Source: Cryomorphaceae bacterium | Lineage (GTDB): Bacteria; Bacteroidota; Bacteroidia; Flavobacteriales; Schleiferiaceae | Reading direction: 5' to 3' | NCBI GenBank assembly: GCA_003445735.1 | Contig: DMCR01000178.1 | Location: forward strand, 1 to 8,943 | DNA length: 8,943 nt | Shown: positions 6,078-8,943 of the stretch, in pieces | Layout: the number at the start of each line of letters is the position of its first letter | Position numbering within the stretch: the stretch's first letter is position 1 | The notes under the pieces: generated by a model | The model's database searches: none | Told to the model about the DNA's origin: nothing | The model's input: only the letters and a program-made list of their open reading frames with translations | Position numbers and translations under genes: made by a program

Positions 6078-8488
6078 TAGCACAACTCAAGAAAGAACTC
6101 AACGTATACTTCTCGGGTATTCTCGGGTATTTGATTATTGGGATCTACTTGTTGATCAACGGGCTACTCCTTTGGGTGTTTAATGGTCCTTTCAATATTT
6201 TAGAAAGTGGCTATGCCACACTAGAGAACTATTTCGGACTCGCACCTTGGGTCTTCTTGTTCCTTATTCCTGCAATCAGCATGCGGGTGTTCAGCGACGA
6301 GATCAAATCCGGGATGATGGAGTTGCTCATCGTGCGTCCTATCTCATTGATGCAATTGATTTGGGCCAAGTTTTTCGGCACCTTCACTGTCGTAATATTC
6401 TCCATACTTCCCACCCTCGTTTATTTGTGGAGCGTGCGAACGCTTGGATCCCCGGTAGGAAACCTAGATTGGGGTGCGGCCATAGGTTCCTTCGTCGGCC
6501 TTTTGGCCATAGGTGCTGCCTATACTGCGGTAGCCTTGATGGCGAGCGCTTTGACGCCCAACAATGTGGTCGCCTTCGTTTCAGGGGTGGCCTTGAATTT
6601 TGGAATGTATTTAGGTTTTGAATCGTTGGCCGATTTATACAAGTTCTCCGGCTGGGAACTGACCGTACGAACCCTAGGAATGAACGAACATTACCTCAGC
6701 ATGGCGCGCGGTGTATTAGACTTGCGCGATGTGGGCTACTTCATTGGGGTGGTCTTCCTTTTCATCGGACTCACCCTGGGTGTATTGGCAAAGAATCATC
6801 TCCGTCAACCTTGGAAAAAGGCACTCCTATGGATGGGAATAGGTCTAACTATCGCGGCCGGCAGCAGTACCATGCGCTTGCGTTGGGATTTGACTGAGGA
6901 AAAGCGCTACAGCTTGAGCGAGGGTACAGAAAGTTTATTGGACCAAGTAGCGGAGCCAATGCTCATCACCGTGTATTTGGAAGGCGAGTTTCCCGCGGGA
7001 TTCGAACGTTTGAAAATAGAAACGCGCTACATGCTCGAAGAGTGGGCTGCGCGCAATGGAAATATCTTCTTTGAGTTCATCAACCCGAACAATGTGGAGA
7101 ATGCAGGGGAGTTCAAGAACCAATTAGCCACTAAGGGCATCAACGCCGTTCAACTTCAGGTGCAAAAGGCCGACGGGCAGAGCGTATTGAACGTTTTCCC
7201 AGGGGCAACCTTGGCCTACAAGGAGCAAGAAGTAACGGCCGTTCTATTGGAGAATGTGATGGTCTTCGATCCTGCGGAACAGGTCAACATTAGTATTCAA
7301 CAATTAGAATTCAACCTCGCCCGCGCGCTGAATGCCTTACTCATCACCGATAAGCCTAAGGTAGGTATGGTCACTGGCCATGGCGAGCTCACTGCGGTAC
7401 AAACTGCGGGCATAGGGCTGGCCTTAAGTGAAAATTACGCGGTAGATCGATTCTCATTGCAGGCCTACAAAGCTGATGCTAACGGTGAGGCGGACCTCAG
7501 CGATATGGTCCGTCGTATGAACACCTACGACCTGCTCGTGGTAGCCAAACCAACACAACAGTTCCCGGAATTAGATAAGTATTTATTGGACCAGTTTCTT
7601 ATGGGGGGAGGTAAAGTACTTTGGTTCCTGGACGGGGTTCATGCAGAAATGGACAGCTTGAGCTTCGGTCCCGAGTTCTTGGCGTACCCGACCGTCTTCG
7701 ACCTCAACCTAACCGATCTCTTGTTCAAATATGGAGTCCGTATCAACGCTGACCTGGTTCAGGATGTGCGTTGCGCCGGAGTAAACGATAGACGTAGCAT
7801 CAATCCCTGGGTGTATTTCCCGCTATGGGGCGCCACAGACCACCCGGCTGTGGCTAATATGAATGCGGTAAAAGGAGAGTTCAGCTCTACCTTAGATACA
7901 GTTGAGGCTACAGGTATCAAGAAAACACCGCTGCTGTTGAGCTCCTCGAGTGCACGTTCTATGGCCGCACCTCATACGGTCAGCTTGGAAATGTTGTACA
8001 ACCGTCCGGACCCCCGTGCTTTCACCCAACACAATTTGATGCCGGCAGTGCTTTTGGAAGGAAGTTTTGAGAGTGCCTATGCGAACAGATTGGCCCCGAA
8101 GGCTGGTGTGGGATTGCCGCAACTTAAAAAGAGTCCTCAAACCGCAATGGCAGTTTTTAGTGACGGTGATTTCATTCGCAACCAAGTGAATTTGATCAAC
8201 CCAGAAATACCGCGTGGGCAGCCGCTGCCTCTGGGCTACGACCAGTATACGGGCATTCAATACGGCAATGATGATTTGGTGCTCAATACCGTAGATTACA
8301 TGTTGGACGATATCGGTCTGATGCAAACCCGCACGCGCGATGTGAAGTTGCGCTTGTTGGACGGAGAAAAGATTGTGGCGGAAGCCAATTACTGGAAGTT
8401 CTTGAATGTGGCCTTGCCGGAATTCGTCCTAGCACTGGCTGCTTTCATCTTCTTCCTACAACGAAAAAGACGCTATGCACGCAGGTAA
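6074..8488 (+). CDS. gldFG: Fused GldF-GldG: ABC-2 permease joined to the GldG auxiliary domain (gliding-type ABC transporter)
   Basis: One uninterrupted 804-residue frame contains two proteins that are separate in Flavobacterium johnsoniae. Residues 1-241 correspond to GldF, an ABC-2 permease with about six membrane segments (near 16-37, 56-72, 98-120, 135-160, 163-185, 222-240) and the motif FSDEIKSGMMELLIVRPIS (73-91). After a short basic linker (242-249), residues 250-804 correspond to GldG: a membrane segment near 250-265, the hallmark RWDLTEEKRYSLSEGT (270-285), a large periplasmic ABC_transp_aux-like region with VGMVTGHGELT (430-440) and VLWFLDGVHAEM (515-526), a late SDGDFIRNQ (696-704), and a C-terminal anchor (777-796) followed by a basic tail. 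With a GldA ATPase, absent here, GldF and GldG form a transporter needed for gliding in some species; its substrate is unknown. ATG 6074 overlaps the ABM stop by 4 bp, and the end overlaps the lipoprotein gene by 14 bp. Confidence 0.92.
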   Translation: MIAQLKKELNVYFSGILGYLIIGIYLLINGLLLWVFNGPFNILESGYATLENYFGLAPWVFLFLIPAISMRVFSDEIKSGMMELLIVRPISLMQLIWAKFFGTFTVVIFSILPTLVYLWSVRTLGSPVGNLDWGAAIGSFVGLLAIGAAYTAVALMASALTPNNVVAFVSGVALNFGMYLGFESLADLYKFSGWELTVRTLGMNEHYLSMARGVLDLRDVGYFIGVVFLFIGLTLGVLAKNHLRQPWKKALLWMGIGLTIAAGSSTMRLRWDLTEEKRYSLSEGTESLLDQVAEPMLITVYLEGEFPAGFERLKIETRYMLEEWAARNGNIFFEFINPNNVENAGEFKNQLATKGINAVQLQVQKADGQSVLNVFPGATLAYKEQEVTAVLLENVMVFDPAEQVNISIQQLEFNLARALNALLITDKPKVGMVTGHGELTAVQTAGIGLALSENYAVDRFSLQAYKADANGEADLSDMVRRMNTYDLLVVAKPTQQFPELDKYLLDQFLMGGGKVLWFLDGVHAEMDSLSFGPEFLAYPTVFDLNLTDLLFKYGVRINADLVQDVRCAGVNDRRSINPWVYFPLWGATDHPAVANMNAVKGEFSSTLDTVEATGIKKTPLLLSSSSARSMAAPHTVSLEMLYNRPDPRAFTQHNLMPAVLLEGSFESAYANRLAPKAGVGLPQLKKSPQTAMAVFSDGDFIRNQVNLINPEIPRGQPLPLGYDQYTGIQYGNDDLVLNTVDYMLDDIGLMQTRTRDVKLRLLDGEKIVAEANYWKFLNVALPEFVLALAAFIFFLQRKRRYARR
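6110..6131 (+). repeat. 10-bp tandem duplication inside gldFG
   Basis: The unit TTCTCGGGTA occurs twice back to back, followed by TT. It encodes residues 13-20 of GldFG (FSGILGYL), which fit the family N-terminus. The unit is not a multiple of three, so gain or loss of one copy would shift the frame. Two copies are too few to call it a contingency locus. Confidence 0.9.
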
Positions 8489-8943
8489 ACTCATACTACT
8501 ATCCACAGTACTGTGGGGCCTTATGGCTTGCCAATCGACTTCCAGTGATGGTCTGGAAGAGTTAAAGGCGCAATACGATTTTGCCGTAGCCGATGCTTCG
8601 CAAATCACTAAAGTAATCATTAGCGACAAGCAGCCGAGCACGGTGGTGTTGGAGCGCGTAGGCAATCGTTGGGTCGTGGGAGAGGAGCAGTGGCCCGTGC
8701 GTCAGGATGTCATTGAGGTGTTGCTGGAAACCTTGAGCAAGGTGACCCTGAAGCATTTTGTGCAGCAAAGTGCTGTGGAGCAGGTGAATCAACGCATGGA
8801 AGTCTACGGTCGCTGGGTGGAGGTATATGCCGGGGACCAATTAATCAAGAAATACATCGTCGGTACAGAAACCCCGGACATGTTGGGGACCTATTACAAA
8901 ATGGCGGGTTCAGATTTACCTTTTGCAGTATACATCCAAGGGA
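8475..8943 (+). CDS. Putative lipoprotein resembling DUF4340, C-terminus outside window
   Basis: The frame opens at ATG 8475, inside the last codons of gldFG (14-bp overlap), and stays open to the window end, giving 156 codons and no stop. The N-terminus is a lipoprotein signal: MHAGK, a hydrophobic stretch, then LMAC with the lipidated Cys at residue 19, followed by the polar QSTSSD. A roughly 100-residue region then resembles the DUF4340 proteins found next to GldG-like transporter parts, including AQYDFAVADASQITKVII (32-49), the strand NRWVVGEEQWPVRQDVIEVLL (63-83) and VGTETPDMLGTYYKM (129-143). Its position directly after gldFG and its predicted membrane anchoring suggest an accessory subunit of that transporter; this is inference from context. 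Lipoprotein status is well supported; the family name is moderately so. Confidence 0.82.
   Translation, partial: MHAGKLILLSTVLWGLMACQSTSSDGLEELKAQYDFAVADASQITKVIISDKQPSTVVLERVGNRWVVGEEQWPVRQDVIEVLLETLSKVTLKHFVQQSAVEQVNQRMEVYGRWVEVYAGDQLIKKYIVGTETPDMLGTYYKMAGSDLPFAVYIQG

Noticed and set aside
6780..6850. Frameshift or assembly artefact creating the gldF-gldG fusion
   Set aside because: The frame runs smoothly through the linker, both halves have full family length, and no homopolymer run sits at the junction. Reads are still needed to be sure.
7892..8326. 144-codon open frame on the minus strand
   Set aside because: It is antisense to the GldG part of gldFG. The protein has a low-complexity His/Gln/Arg-rich look and no family motif.
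8456..8840. Two minus-strand open frames over the lipoprotein gene
   Set aside because: The plus strand encodes a coherent lipoprotein signal and a domain resembling DUF4340 in an operon context. The minus-strand translations are featureless.
1..8943. CRISPR array, insertion sequence, prophage, tRNA or rRNA
   Set aside because: No regularly spaced repeats, transposase motifs, terminal inverted repeats or cloverleaf-like sequences were seen. Nearly all bases belong to recognisable genes.

Overview
The window looks like an ordinary chromosomal stretch from a member of the Bacteroidota, most likely a Flavobacteriia-type lineage. The evidence is a GldF/GldG gliding-type ABC transporter protein, a DEDDh exonuclease joined to a GIY-YIG domain, a beta-barrel protein whose signal peptide ends in Ala-Gln, a SAM hydroxide adenosyltransferase-like gene next to a small ABM-domain gene, and start sites mostly without a Shine-Dalgarno sequence. 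I see no insertion sequence, phage gene, CRISPR array, tRNA or rRNA. Coding density is very high: the only gaps between genes are 40 bp and 99 bp, apart from 2 bp between phoH and the preferred purC start.

Layout. (1) Plus strand, 1-2326: the C-terminal end of a DUF1015 protein, then yggS (PLP homeostasis), then an exonuclease/GIY-YIG protein. Both junctions are 4-bp ATGA overlaps. (2) Minus strand, 4896-2311: phoH, purC and a small outer-membrane beta-barrel protein. The barrel gene and the exonuclease gene converge and overlap by 16 bp. (3) A 99-bp divergent intergenic region (4897-4995) with candidate Bacteroidota-type promoters facing both ways. (4) Plus strand, 4996 to the window end: a SAM hydroxide adenosyltransferase-family protein, an ABM-domain protein, one long GldF-GldG fusion, and a lipoprotein resembling DUF4340 that runs off the end. 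The junctions in this run overlap by 4, 4 and 14 bp, so it is almost certainly one transcript with coupled translation.

The genes are mainly housekeeping (cofactor homeostasis, purine synthesis, an RNA-associated ATPase), followed by an envelope operon. In that operon the GldFG membrane protein probably works with a GldA ATPase encoded elsewhere and with the downstream lipoprotein. I found no convincing new multi-gene system. The observations most worth a second look are molecular: the GldF-GldG fusion, a GIY-YIG domain that has lost its expected catalytic Arg and Glu plus the Cys-rich stretch after it, and a SAM hydroxide adenosyltransferase homologue whose active-site positions look substituted. 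All homology calls come from motif recognition by eye, without database searches.
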